This document shows, in pieces, positions 45,440 through 53,527 of a DNA stretch of 64,000 nucleotides; positions within the stretch are counted from its first letter, which is position 1; the number at the start of each line of letters is the position of its first letter. The stretch comes from Acidimicrobiales bacterium (lineage in GTDB: Bacteria > Actinomycetota > Acidimicrobiia > Acidimicrobiales > Iamiaceae). The notes below the pieces were generated by a model. The model saw only the letters and a list, made by a program, of their open reading frames with translations, searched no databases and was not told the origin of the DNA. Position numbers and translations under genes: made by a program. Where the stretch lies: the NCBI GenBank assembly GCA_035630295.1, contig DASQKY010000012.1:1-64000 (forward strand), written 5' to 3'.

Positions 45440-46174
45440 TCAGGCGGTCTCGGCCGCGGCCAGGGCGTCGTCGATGGTGAGGGAGCCGTCGTAGAGAGCC
45501 TTGCCGACCACGACGCCGGCCAGCACCCGGTTGCCGGACTCCAGGCCGGCCAGGGCCCGCAGGTGCTCGGCCGCCCCCACGCCGCCGGACGCCACCACCT
45601 CGGTCTCCAGCTCGTCCAGCAGGGACGCGTAGGTGTCCAGGTCGGGGCCGGAGCCCACGCCGTCGACGTCGATCTGGGTGACGACGTAGGCGGCGAAGCC
45701 GGCGTCGTCCATCTCCCGGGCCACGTCCAGGAGGGCCCGGCCCGAGCCCTCCTGCCAGCCCCGCACCGCCACCTCCTGGCCCCGTGCGTCGAGGCCCAGC
45801 ACCACCCGGCCCGGGTGGCGGGCGGCCAGCGACCGGGCCCACGCCGGGTCGTCGAGGGCGGCGGTGCCCACCACCACCCGGCGCACGCCGGCGGCCAGCA
45901 GCTCCTCGGCGTCGGCGTCGGAGCGGACCCCGCCCCCGGTCTGGACCGGGGTGGCCACGGCGGCGGCGATGGCGGCGATGACCGGCCGGTTGACCGGCGC
46001 CCCGGTCCGGGCCGCGTCCAGGTCGACCACGTGGACCCACGGCGCCCCGGCGTCGGCGAACACCTTGGCCTGGGCCACGGGGTCGTCGCCGTAGACGGTC
46101 TCGCGGGCGAAGTCGCCCTGGGTGAGGCGGACGCAACGGCCGCCCCGCAGGTCGATGGCCGGGAACAGGTCCAT
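45440..46174 (-). CDS. hisA: ProFAR isomerase HisA
   Basis: The 244-residue barrel isomerase has the catalytic Asp in FPAIDLRGGRCVRL and in VVTQIDVDGVGSGPD; QTGGGVRSDADAEEL and VASGGVGAAEHL bind phosphate. Since a separate trpF exists in this genome, this protein need not be the bifunctional PriA of other Actinobacteria. Its ATG overlaps the hisH stop (TGATG), confirming the start and translational coupling. It is the last gene of the hisDCBHA operon, ending 2 nt from the convergent plus-strand gene. Confidence 0.95.
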   Translation of the reverse strand: MDLFPAIDLRGGRCVRLTQGDFARETVYGDDPVAQAKVFADAGAPWVHVVDLDAARTGAPVNRPVIAAIAAAVATPVQTGGGVRSDADAEELLAAGVRRVVVGTAALDDPAWARSLAARHPGRVVLGLDARGQEVAVRGWQEGSGRALLDVAREMDDAGFAAYVVTQIDVDGVGSGPDLDTYASLLDELETEVVASGGVGAAEHLRALAGLESGNRVLAGVVVGKALYDGSLTIDDALAAAETA

Positions 46175-46881
46175 CAGCGCGGCGCCCCCACCGCCCGATC
46201 GGCCCCGCACTCGGCCACGAACCCGGCCAGCAGGGCCAGGCCCACCGCGCTCGACTTCTCGGGGTGGAACTGGGTGGCCCAGCACCGGCCCCGCTCGACC
46301 ATGGCCGCCACCGGCCCGCCGTAGTCGCAGGTGGCCACGACCAGGTCGTCGGGCGCCTCCACCGCGTAGGAGTGGACGAAGTACACCCAGGCCGGGTCGG
46401 GAAGCTCGGCGGCCAGGGCCGGGCGGCGGCGCCAGTCCAGGACGTTCCACTGCATCTGCGGGTGCTTGACCCCCTCCGGCAGGCGCCGGGCCCAGCCCGG
46501 CAGGGCGCCCAGGCCGGGGACGCCAGGGGTCTCGTCGGAGCCCTCGAAGAGCATCTGCATGCCCACGCACACCCCCAGGAAGGGCCGGCCCCCGGCGGTG
46601 GCGTCGGCCACCCCGGCCGCGGCCACGTCGGCCAGGCCGGCCTCGGCCAGGGCCTCCATGCACCGCCCGAAGGCGCCCACGCCGGGCAGCACCACGCCGT
46701 CGGCGGCCGCGATGAGCTCGACATCCGCGGTGAGGCGGGCGTCCGCCCCCACCAGCTGCAGGGCCTTCTGGGCCGAGCGCAGGTTGCCGATGCCGTAGTC
46801 GAGCACGGCCACCAGCGGGGCCCTCACGTCCGCCGACCCCACCCGCCGCCCTGACGGGGTCGGCTGCGCCGACGCGGTCAC
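46174..46881 (-). CDS. hisH: Imidazole glycerol phosphate synthase subunit HisH
   Basis: The 235-residue class I glutamine amidotransferase feeds ammonia to HisF. It has VLDYGIGNLRSAQKAL, oxyanion region LPGVGAFG, nucleophile Cys in FLGVCVGMQMLFEG and the His-Glu pair in ATQFHPEKS. The GTG at 46881 overlaps the hisB stop (GTGA), which favours this start although it adds about 22 residues before the conserved core; a GTG about 20 codons later is the alternative. Confidence 0.95.
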   Translation of the reverse strand: MTASAQPTPSGRRVGSADVRAPLVAVLDYGIGNLRSAQKALQLVGADARLTADVELIAAADGVVLPGVGAFGRCMEALAEAGLADVAAAGVADATAGGRPFLGVCVGMQMLFEGSDETPGVPGLGALPGWARRLPEGVKHPQMQWNVLDWRRRPALAAELPDPAWVYFVHSYAVEAPDDLVVATCDYGGPVAAMVERGRCWATQFHPEKSSAVGLALLAGFVAECGADRAVGAPR

Positions 46882-47486
46882 AACAGGCCCTTGGTGGAGG
46901 GGACGCCGGTGCCCTCGATGCGCACGGCGTCGCGCAGGCAGCGGGCCACGCCCTTGAACGTGGCCTCCAGCACGTGGTGGGTGTTGCGGCCGGCCCGCCG
47001 GGTGACGTGCAGGGTGATGCCGGCCGAGGTGGCGAAGGAGTGCCAGAAGTGCTCGGCCATCTCGGGGTTGAACGGCGGGTCGCCCAGGGGCAGCACCTCG
47101 CCGAAGGGCACGTCGTAGGCCACGAACGGGCGCCCCGAGAGGTCGAGGGCCACCTCCACCAGGGCCTCGTCCAGGGGGTAGAGGCCCGAGGCGAAGCGGC
47201 GCACGCCGGCCTTGTCGCCCAGCGCCTCGCGGAAGGTCTCGCCCAGCAGGATGCCCACGTCCTCGACGGTGTGGTGGCCGTCCACGTGCAGGTCGCCGGT
47301 GGCCTCGACGGTCAGGTCGAACCCGCCGTGGCGACCGACCTGGTCGAGCATGTGGTCGAAGAAGGGCAGGCCGGTGCGGGCCGCCACCTGGCCCTGCGGG
47401 CCGTCGACGTCGAGGGTGACGGAGATCTCCGTCTCCTTGGTGGTGCGCGACCGGGAGGCGGCGCGGGCGGGGCGGGGCTCGGTCAT
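46878..47486 (-). CDS. hisB: Imidazoleglycerol-phosphate dehydratase
   Basis: The 202-residue Mn2+ enzyme is the single-domain HisB. Metal-binding motifs: FFDHMLDQVGRHGGFD, DGHHTVEDVGI, AEHFWHSFA, and NTHHVLEATFKG. A short basic N-terminus (about 15 residues) precedes the core ETEISVTLDVDG. ATG overlaps the hisC stop (ATGA), so the start is well supported. It functions between HisF/H and HisC in the pathway. Confidence 0.97.
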   Translation of the reverse strand: MTEPRPARAASRSRTTKETEISVTLDVDGPQGQVAARTGLPFFDHMLDQVGRHGGFDLTVEATGDLHVDGHHTVEDVGILLGETFREALGDKAGVRRFASGLYPLDEALVEVALDLSGRPFVAYDVPFGEVLPLGDPPFNPEMAEHFWHSFATSAGITLHVTRRAGRNTHHVLEATFKGVARCLRDAVRIEGTGVPSTKGLL

Positions 47487-48547
47487 GCGAGGACCTCTCG
47501 GAGAGCGGTGAGGAAGCGGTCGTCCTCGTCGGTGGTGCCGACGGTGACCCGGAGGCAGCCCTGCAGGCGGGGCCACGACGAGCAGTCGCGCACCAGGACG
47601 GAGCGGTCGACCAGGGCCCGCCACACGGCGGCGGCATCGGCGGCCCGGGGCCGGAACAGGATGAAGTTGGCGGCCGACGGCCACACGTCGCACGGCAGGT
47701 CGCGCAGGCCGGCCTCCAGCCGGCCCCGCTCCTCGACCAGGTGGGAGACGCGGGCCTCCATCTCGCCCACGAAGTCGAGGGCCACCACCCCGGCCACCTG
47801 CTTGAGCGCGTCGAGGTGGTACGGCAGCACCACCTTGTCCAGCTCGGCCACCACCCACGACGGCCCGACCAGGTAGCCCAGGCGGGCCGCGGCCATGGAC
47901 CACGTCTTGGAGAAGGTGCGGGTGACGACCAGGGGGACGCCCTCCCCCACCAGCTCCAGGGCCGACCACGGGGCGAACTGGCCGTAGGCCTCGTCCACCA
48001 CCAGCAGCCCGGGCACCAGGCCCAGGACCTCGGCCACCACCTCCGGGGCCTCGACCATGCCGGTGGGGTTGTTGGGCGAGCACAGGTAGGTGAGGGCGGG
48101 ATCGGCGCCGGCCAGCACCCGGCGCACCTCGTCCCGGTCGAGGGAGAGGTCGGCGGCCCGCTCGCCCTCGGCCACGGTGGCCCCGGTGATGCGGGCGATG
48201 TGGGAGTGGAGGGCGTAGGTGGGCTCGAACACGGCCACCGACCGCCCGGGCCCGGCGTAGGCCAGGGACAGGGTCTGGAGCACCTCGTTGGACCCGTTGG
48301 CCACGAACACCTGGGCCGGCTCGACGCCGTGGAGGGCGGCGATGCGGGCCCGCAGGGCGGTGGCCCCCCGGTCGGGGTACCGGTGCCAGTCGACCCGGGC
48401 CACGGCGGCGGCCACCGCCTCCAGGAAGGCGGCGGGCGGCGGGACCGGCGACTCGTTGGTGTTGAGCCGGACCTCCACGTCGACCTGGGGCGAGTGGTAG
48501 CCCTCCACCAGGGACAGGTCGGGGCGCGGCTGGACCAGCGGGGTCAT
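47483..48547 (-). CDS. hisC: Histidinol-phosphate aminotransferase
   Basis: The 354-residue class I/II PLP aminotransferase has VRLNTNESPVPPP, the LFVANGSNE-type segment (here VFVANGSNEVL), NNPTG, and the PLP Lys in TRTFSKTWSMAAARLGYL. It converts imidazole acetol phosphate to histidinol phosphate. ATG 48547 overlaps the hisD stop (ATGA). Its place in hisDCBHA supports the specific assignment over other aminotransferases. Confidence 0.96.
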   Translation of the reverse strand: MTPLVQPRPDLSLVEGYHSPQVDVEVRLNTNESPVPPPAAFLEAVAAAVARVDWHRYPDRGATALRARIAALHGVEPAQVFVANGSNEVLQTLSLAYAGPGRSVAVFEPTYALHSHIARITGATVAEGERAADLSLDRDEVRRVLAGADPALTYLCSPNNPTGMVEAPEVVAEVLGLVPGLLVVDEAYGQFAPWSALELVGEGVPLVVTRTFSKTWSMAAARLGYLVGPSWVVAELDKVVLPYHLDALKQVAGVVALDFVGEMEARVSHLVEERGRLEAGLRDLPCDVWPSAANFILFRPRAADAAAVWRALVDRSVLVRDCSSWPRLQGCLRVTVGTTDEDDRFLTALREVLA

Positions 48548-49848
48548 GGCGAGGGCGCCAGGCGGCGGCGGACGGAGTCGGCGTGGGCCGGCAGGCCCTC
48601 GGCCTCGGCCAGGGCCATCACGTGGGGACCGACCAGGGCCAGGGCCTCACGGTCGAGGGTGACCACGTGGACGTCCTTGGTGAAGTCGGTGACGGTGAGG
48701 GCCGAACCGAACCGGGCCGTGCCCGCGGTGGGCAGGACGTGGCTGGGCCCGGCCACGTAGTCGCCCACCGAGGCCGGGGCCCACGGCCCCACGAACACCG
48801 CCCCGGCGTGGCGGACGGCCGCCACCACCTGGTCCGACGCCGTCGTCTCGCAGATGACCTCCAGGTGCTCGGGGGCCACCAGGTTGACCACCGCCGCGGC
48901 CTGGGCCGGCCCGTCGACCAGGGCCAGGTGGCCGCCGGCGGCGAAGGTGGCCTCGATGTCGGCCCGGCGGGGGGAGGTCGCCACCTGGGCCGCGATCTCG
49001 GCATCGACGGCATCGGCCACGGCCTCGTCCCAGGTGATGAGCCAGGCCCGGCCGCCGGGGCCGTGCTCGGCCTGGAGGATGACGTCCACCGCGGCCAGGG
49101 CCGGCGGGGCCGAGGCGTCGGCCACCACGATGACCTCGGACGGGCCGGCGAAGGCGGAGGGCACGCCGACCCGGCCCTCCCCGGCCACCTGGCGCTTGGC
49201 CTCGGCCACGTACACGTTGCCCGGCCCCACGATGACGTCGACGGGGGGGATGGACTCGGTGCCGTAGGCCAGGGCGGCGATGGCCTGGGCCCCGCCCACC
49301 CGGTGGACCTCGGCCACGCCGGCCACCGCGGCGGCGGCCAGGGTCAGGGCCGGGACCTCGCCGTCGGGCCCGGGGGGCACGCACAGGACGACCTCCGGCA
49401 CCCCGGCCACCCGGGCCGGGATGGCGGTCATGAGCACGGTCGAGGGGTACAGGGCCCGGCCACCGGGCACGTAGCAGCCGGCCCGGTCGACGGGCTGGGC
49501 CCGCCCGGCGATGGTGATGCCGTCCCTCCGGTAGGTGGTGGCCGGCCGGAGCTGGTGGCGGTGGAAGTCCTCGATGCCGGCCGCCGCCGCCTCCAGGGCC
49601 GCGCCCACCTCGGCCGGCACCGCGGCCCGGGCCGCGGCCAGGGCCGCCTCGGGGACCCGGGTCTCGGCCACGTCGACGCCGTCGAAGCGACTGGTGAGCT
49701 GGCGCACCGCGGCGTCGCCGCCAGCCCTGACCGCCTCCAGCACCTCGCGCACCGCGGCCCGGGGGCCGTCGCCGTCGAGGGCCACCGGGGGCAGGAGGTC
49801 GGCGAGCGCGCCGTCGGCGACGCCACGCAGGTCGAGGCGGGTGAGCAC
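48544..49848 (-). CDS. hisD: Histidinol dehydrogenase
   Basis: The 434-residue zinc enzyme carries out the last two oxidations to histidine. It has GCYVPGGRALYPSTVLM, VGPGNVYVAEAKRQVAG, AGPSEVIVVAD, QAEHGPGGRAWLI and the catalytic EHLEVI segment with metal ligands. It is the first gene of hisDCBHA. GTG 49848 follows TAGCGT (49855-49860) by 6 nt, so the operon mRNA is predicted leaderless, leaving no space for a histidine leader-peptide attenuator. Confidence 0.97.
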   Translation of the reverse strand: MLTRLDLRGVADGALADLLPPVALDGDGPRAAVREVLEAVRAGGDAAVRQLTSRFDGVDVAETRVPEAALAAARAAVPAEVGAALEAAAAGIEDFHRHQLRPATTYRRDGITIAGRAQPVDRAGCYVPGGRALYPSTVLMTAIPARVAGVPEVVLCVPPGPDGEVPALTLAAAAVAGVAEVHRVGGAQAIAALAYGTESIPPVDVIVGPGNVYVAEAKRQVAGEGRVGVPSAFAGPSEVIVVADASAPPALAAVDVILQAEHGPGGRAWLITWDEAVADAVDAEIAAQVATSPRRADIEATFAAGGHLALVDGPAQAAAVVNLVAPEHLEVICETTASDQVVAAVRHAGAVFVGPWAPASVGDYVAGPSHVLPTAGTARFGSALTVTDFTKDVHVVTLDREALALVGPHVMALAEAEGLPAHADSVRRRLAPSP

Positions 49849-49911
49849 GGCAGCACGCTACCGAAGCCAGGAGGGCCGTCCCCCACCGGTTCCGGCCGCC
49901 ACACTGGGACG
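49849..49911. promoter_or_regulatory. Divergent leaderless promoters of hisD and the small ORF
   Basis: The 63-bp gap has TAGCGT on the minus strand (49855-49860, 6 nt from the hisD GTG) and CACACT on the plus strand (49900-49905, 6 nt from ATG 49912). The two start regions are close enough that polymerases could interfere. Confidence 0.55.
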
Positions 49912-50115
49912 ATGGCCGCCCCCGACATGCCCACCACCGCCTCCCTCAGCACCATGACCTCGCAGGTCGACGAGCTCCTGGCCCGCACCCTGGTCGGGGC
50001 CCGGGCCACCGACCGGGACGGCACCGAGGCGGTGTCGGCCGCCCTGTACGACGCCGAGCGGGCCCTGCGGTCGGCCCGCCGGGCCCTGGAGGCCGCCGGG
50101 CGCAGGCTGGGGTGA
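49912..50115 (+). CDS. Small helical protein, 67 aa
   Basis: No family is recognised. The product is an all-helical Ala/Arg-rich polypeptide (MTSQVDELLARTLVGARATD, then a heptad-like ALYDAERALRSARRALEAAG), which could form a coiled coil. The start ATG 49912 is supported by CACACT 6 nt upstream; other in-frame ATGs at about 49927 and 49954 are possible. The stop codon abuts the A-tract of a strong terminator for the opposite strand. Codon usage resembles the neighbours, so it is probably real. Confidence 0.6.
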   Translation: MAAPDMPTTASLSTMTSQVDELLARTLVGARATDRDGTEAVSAALYDAERALRSARRALEAAGRRLG

Positions 50116-50150
50116 AAAAGACGACGGGGGCGCCAGAGGCGCCCCCGTCG
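50115..50150 (-). terminator. Strong rho-independent terminator
   Basis: Stem CGACGGGGGCGCC (50122-50134) pairs with 50138-50150 over 13 bp with a 3-nt loop. Read on the minus strand it is followed by TCTTTTT (50121-50115). It ends transcription arriving from nth or from the candidate small RNA. The A-tract begins at the last base of the stop codon of the plus-strand small ORF. Confidence 0.85.
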
Positions 50151-50209
50151 AGGCGACACCGGGCGGCGGATCCCAGCGTCGCAGGAACCAGGTGGCGGGA
50201 ACCTGGTCA
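50116..50209 (-). ncRNA. Candidate structured small RNA (or nth 3' UTR)
   Basis: On the minus strand a TATGAT hexamer (50221-50216) is followed about 7 nt later by a 7-bp hairpin ACCAGGT-n7-ACCTGGT (50207-50187), a looser GCGAC/GTCGC pairing, and a 13-bp GC stem with a TTTTT tract. A start near 50209 and an end near 50116 would give an RNA of about 95 nt with no convincing ORF. The -35 is weak (TGGACG at 19-bp spacing). It could instead be the end of the nth transcript. Confidence 0.4.
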
Positions 50210-50253
50210 GCCGTCATCATACGCACGTAGACCCGGACCCCGTCCAGCCCTTC

Positions 50254-50278
50254 GACCCGCCCGCCGGGTCTTTTCTTT
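50254..50278 (+). terminator. Rho-independent terminator
   Basis: GACCCG (50254-50259) pairs with CGGGTC (50265-50270) around a 5-nt loop, followed by TTTTCTTT. It would end the plus-strand transcript of the small ORF, leaving a 3' region antisense to the candidate small RNA. Confidence 0.7.
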
Positions 50279-50303
50279 GGCAGTTGCTGTCCCGATGTCG
50301 GGA

Positions 50304-50960
50304 TCAGGGCACCTGACCGGCCGAGGGGCAGACGTCGGCCAGCACGCACTCCCCGCAGCGGGGCGACCGCGACCGGCAGGTGGCCCGGCCGTGGAGGATG
50401 AGGCGCAGGCTGAACATGCCCCGCTGCCCCGCCGGCACCAGGGGGTTGAGGGCCCGCTCGGCCCGCACCGGGTCGGTCTCCTCGGTCAGGCCCAGGCGGC
50501 GCGACACCCGGCCCACGTGGGTGTCGACCGGCAGGCCGGGCTGGCCCAGGGCCACGGTGCGCACCACGTTGGCCGTCTTGCGCCCCACCCCCGGGATGGT
50601 CACCAGGTCGGACATGCGGGACGGCACCTCGCCCCCGAAGCTTGTGTCGACGGCGTGGGCCATGCCCAGCAGGCTCTTGGCCTTGTTGCGGAAGAACCCG
50701 GTGGGGCGGATGAGCTCCTCCACCTCGCCCGGGTCGGCCCCGGCCAGGTCGTGGGGCGTCGGGTAGCGGGCGAAGAGGGCCGGCGTCACCAGGTTGACCC
50801 GCTCGTCGGTGCACTGGGCCGACAGGATGGTGGCGGCCAGCAGCTCGTACGCGTTGCGGTGGTCGAGGGCGCAAAGCTCGGTCGCCGTCCCCGGGTACAG
50901 CTCGCCGAGCCGCTCGTGGACCACCCGAGCCCGGCCCTGGGGGGAGCGAGGGCGAGCCAT
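50304..50960 (-). CDS. nth: Endonuclease III
   Basis: The 218-residue DNA glycosylase/AP lyase removes oxidised pyrimidines. It has the helix-hairpin-helix LVTIPGVGRKTANVV with the catalytic Lys (GRKTAN), the catalytic Asp in LPVDTHVGRVSRRLGL, and the [4Fe-4S] pattern with four Cys in CRSRSPRCGECVLADVC. Length is normal. ATG 50960 follows TACTCT (50967-50972) by 6 nt. It is divergent from mshD. The stop is followed by a terminator 150 nt later. Confidence 0.96.
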   Translation of the reverse strand: MARPRSPQGRARVVHERLGELYPGTATELCALDHRNAYELLAATILSAQCTDERVNLVTPALFARYPTPHDLAGADPGEVEELIRPTGFFRNKAKSLLGMAHAVDTSFGGEVPSRMSDLVTIPGVGRKTANVVRTVALGQPGLPVDTHVGRVSRRLGLTEETDPVRAERALNPLVPAGQRGMFSLRLILHGRATCRSRSPRCGECVLADVCPSAGQVP

Positions 50961-50991
50961 GCCCGGAGAGTAGGCCGGTAGGGTCGCCGCC
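50961..50991. promoter_or_regulatory. Compact divergent leaderless promoters of nth and mshD
   Basis: Only 31 bp separate the start codons. TACTCT on the minus strand (50967-50972) is 6 nt from the nth ATG, and TAGGGT on the plus strand (50979-50984) is 7 nt from the mshD GTG. The two -10 elements are 6 bp apart, so the -35 regions must lie inside the opposite genes. Confidence 0.65.
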
Positions 50992-51846
50992 GTGCCCGGC
51001 CCCCCCGACCTGCGCCTCACCGAGGCCGGCGGCGAGGTGGCCGACGGACCGGCCGCCGGCCTGCGGGCCCGGGCCCGGGTGCGGGGTGGCGACCTGTGGA
51101 TGGCCACCGATCCCCTGCCCGCCGGGACCGGCCCGGCCGCCGCCGCCGCATCCGCCCTCCTGGACGCCCTGGCCACCCGGGCCCTGGCCGCCGGGGCCCC
51201 GGCCGCCCACTGGGAGACCGAGGACGACGAGTCCACCGTCGACGCCGTGGCCACCGCCGCCGGCCTGCCCGCCCAGCGGGCCATCCTCCACCTCCGCCGC
51301 CCCCTCCCCCTGGAGGACGGCCTGGTGGCCGTCACCGCTCCCGTCGCCGTCCGGCCCCTACGCCCCGGCACCACGGACGAGGAGGCCTGGGTGCGGTGCA
51401 ACAACCGCTCCTTCGCCGGCCACCCCGACCAGGGCCACGAGACCGTGGCCTCGCTGCGGGCCACCATGGCCGAGCCCTGGTTCGACCCGGCCGGCCTGCT
51501 GGTGGCCGACGGCCACCCCCCGGTCGACGAGGGCGGCGACCTGGACGGCTTCTGCTGGACCAAGGTCCACCCCGCCGACGGCGACGGCCCTCGCCGGGGC
51601 GAGATCTACGTGATCGGCGTCGACCCCTCGGCCGGGGGGCGGGGCCTGGGCCGGTCCCTGGTGGTGGCCGGCCTGGCCCACCTGGCCGCCGGAGGCGTGG
51701 GCCTGGCCCTGCTCTACGTGGACGCCGACAACGCCCCGGCCCGCCGCCTCTACGACGGCCTGGGCTTCACCCTCCACCGCACCCGCCGGGTCCGCACCCG
51801 CCGCGCCGGCCCCGGGCTCCCACCCGGTCAGGGCCGGACCGAGTAG
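50992..51846 (+). CDS. mshD: Mycothiol synthase MshD
   Basis: The 284-residue double-GNAT acetyltransferase transfers acetyl from acetyl-CoA to Cys-GlcN-Ins, the last step of mycothiol synthesis. The C-terminal GNAT domain is best conserved: WVRCNNRSFAGHPDQG, WFDPAGLLVAD, GFCWTKVHP, IYVIGVDPSAGGRGLGRSLV (acetyl-CoA loop) and LYVDADNAPARRLYDGLGF. The N-terminal domain is degenerate, as usual. It ties to the mscR mycothiol enzyme at 10.6 kb. GTG 50992 follows TAGGGT by 7 nt. Its 3' end overlaps the convergent DUF4870 gene by 19 nt. Confidence 0.92.
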   Translation: MPGPPDLRLTEAGGEVADGPAAGLRARARVRGGDLWMATDPLPAGTGPAAAAASALLDALATRALAAGAPAAHWETEDDESTVDAVATAAGLPAQRAILHLRRPLPLEDGLVAVTAPVAVRPLRPGTTDEEAWVRCNNRSFAGHPDQGHETVASLRATMAEPWFDPAGLLVADGHPPVDEGGDLDGFCWTKVHPADGDGPRRGEIYVIGVDPSAGGRGLGRSLVVAGLAHLAAGGVGLALLYVDADNAPARRLYDGLGFTLHRTRRVRTRRAGPGLPPGQGRTE

Positions 51847-52388
51847 GGCTCCTCCCCGGGCCGTGCCGCGCCCGGCACCCACCGGAACGGGAGCGGAGCC
51901 CGCCACCAGATCCCCCGGTGGGCCCGCACGAGGCCCACCACGGAGATGCCCACGCTGTAGCCGACCGAGGCCAGCGTCAGCACCCCGATCACGACCAGGG
52001 CGACGACGCCCCCCGACGACCCGCCCGATTCGCTGGCGGCCAGGCCCACGAAGAGGATCGCCACCGAGACCAGGGCGAAGGGAAACGAGAGCACCAGGCC
52101 CACGAGGGCCAGGTTCAGGGCCTCAGCGGCGTGGTGCCGCACGAAGGGACGGTCCTTGGCCCCGAAGTAGAGCACCAGGGGACCGATCCAGGTGACGAGG
52201 CTCAGCCCCCACACCAACAGGGCCTGCGTCCGCTCGGCGGCCGGGTCCGCCCCGGGGCGCGGGGCGCGGCCCACCCCGGCGGCCACGGCCACCCGGGCCG
52301 ACGTCCACGACAGGCCGTCCCACCACCACCAGGCCCCCTCGGCATCGGCGTACCAGCCCGGCTGCTCGGGAACGGTGGTGGCGTCCAT
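51828..52388 (-). CDS. DUF2510/DUF4870 membrane protein
   Basis: The 186-residue protein begins with a short DUF2510-like motif (EQPGWYADAEGAWWWWDGLSWT) and continues with three to four membrane helices in a DUF4870-type domain: LLVWGLSLVTWIGPLVLYF, the conserved VRHHAAEALNLAL, and two further hydrophobic segments. Function is unknown for both domains. ATG 52388 follows TAGCCT (52395-52400) by 6 nt. It diverges from rlmN, and its 3' end overlaps mshD, so antisense effects between their mRNAs are possible. Confidence 0.85.
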   Translation of the reverse strand: MDATTVPEQPGWYADAEGAWWWWDGLSWTSARVAVAAGVGRAPRPGADPAAERTQALLVWGLSLVTWIGPLVLYFGAKDRPFVRHHAAEALNLALVGLVLSFPFALVSVAILFVGLAASESGGSSGGVVALVVIGVLTLASVGYSVGISVVGLVRAHRGIWWRAPLPFRWVPGAARPGEEPYSVRP

Positions 52389-52434
52389 GGCCGCAGGCTA
52401 CGGCCCGGCCCCGGGGCGGGCGTACCCTCGGGGC
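52389..52434. promoter_or_regulatory. Divergent leaderless promoters of the DUF4870 gene and rlmN
   Basis: The 46-bp gap has TAGCCT on the minus strand (52395-52400, 6 nt from the ATG) and TACCCT on the plus strand (52423-52428, 6 nt from the GTG of rlmN). Confidence 0.6.
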
Positions 52435-53493
<1,059 letters not shown>

Positions 53494-53527
53494 CGTCACC
53501 GGGGGGCAGCCGACCACCCGGAGCGAC

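Noticed and set aside
45440-46174. hisA as bifunctional priA
   Set aside because: A complete trpF is present at 37.5 kb, so bifunctionality is not needed; sequence alone does not exclude residual activity.
49848-49911. Histidine attenuator or T-box before hisD
   Set aside because: Only 63 bp separate hisD from the divergent gene, and TAGCGT lies 6 nt before the start, leaving no leader.
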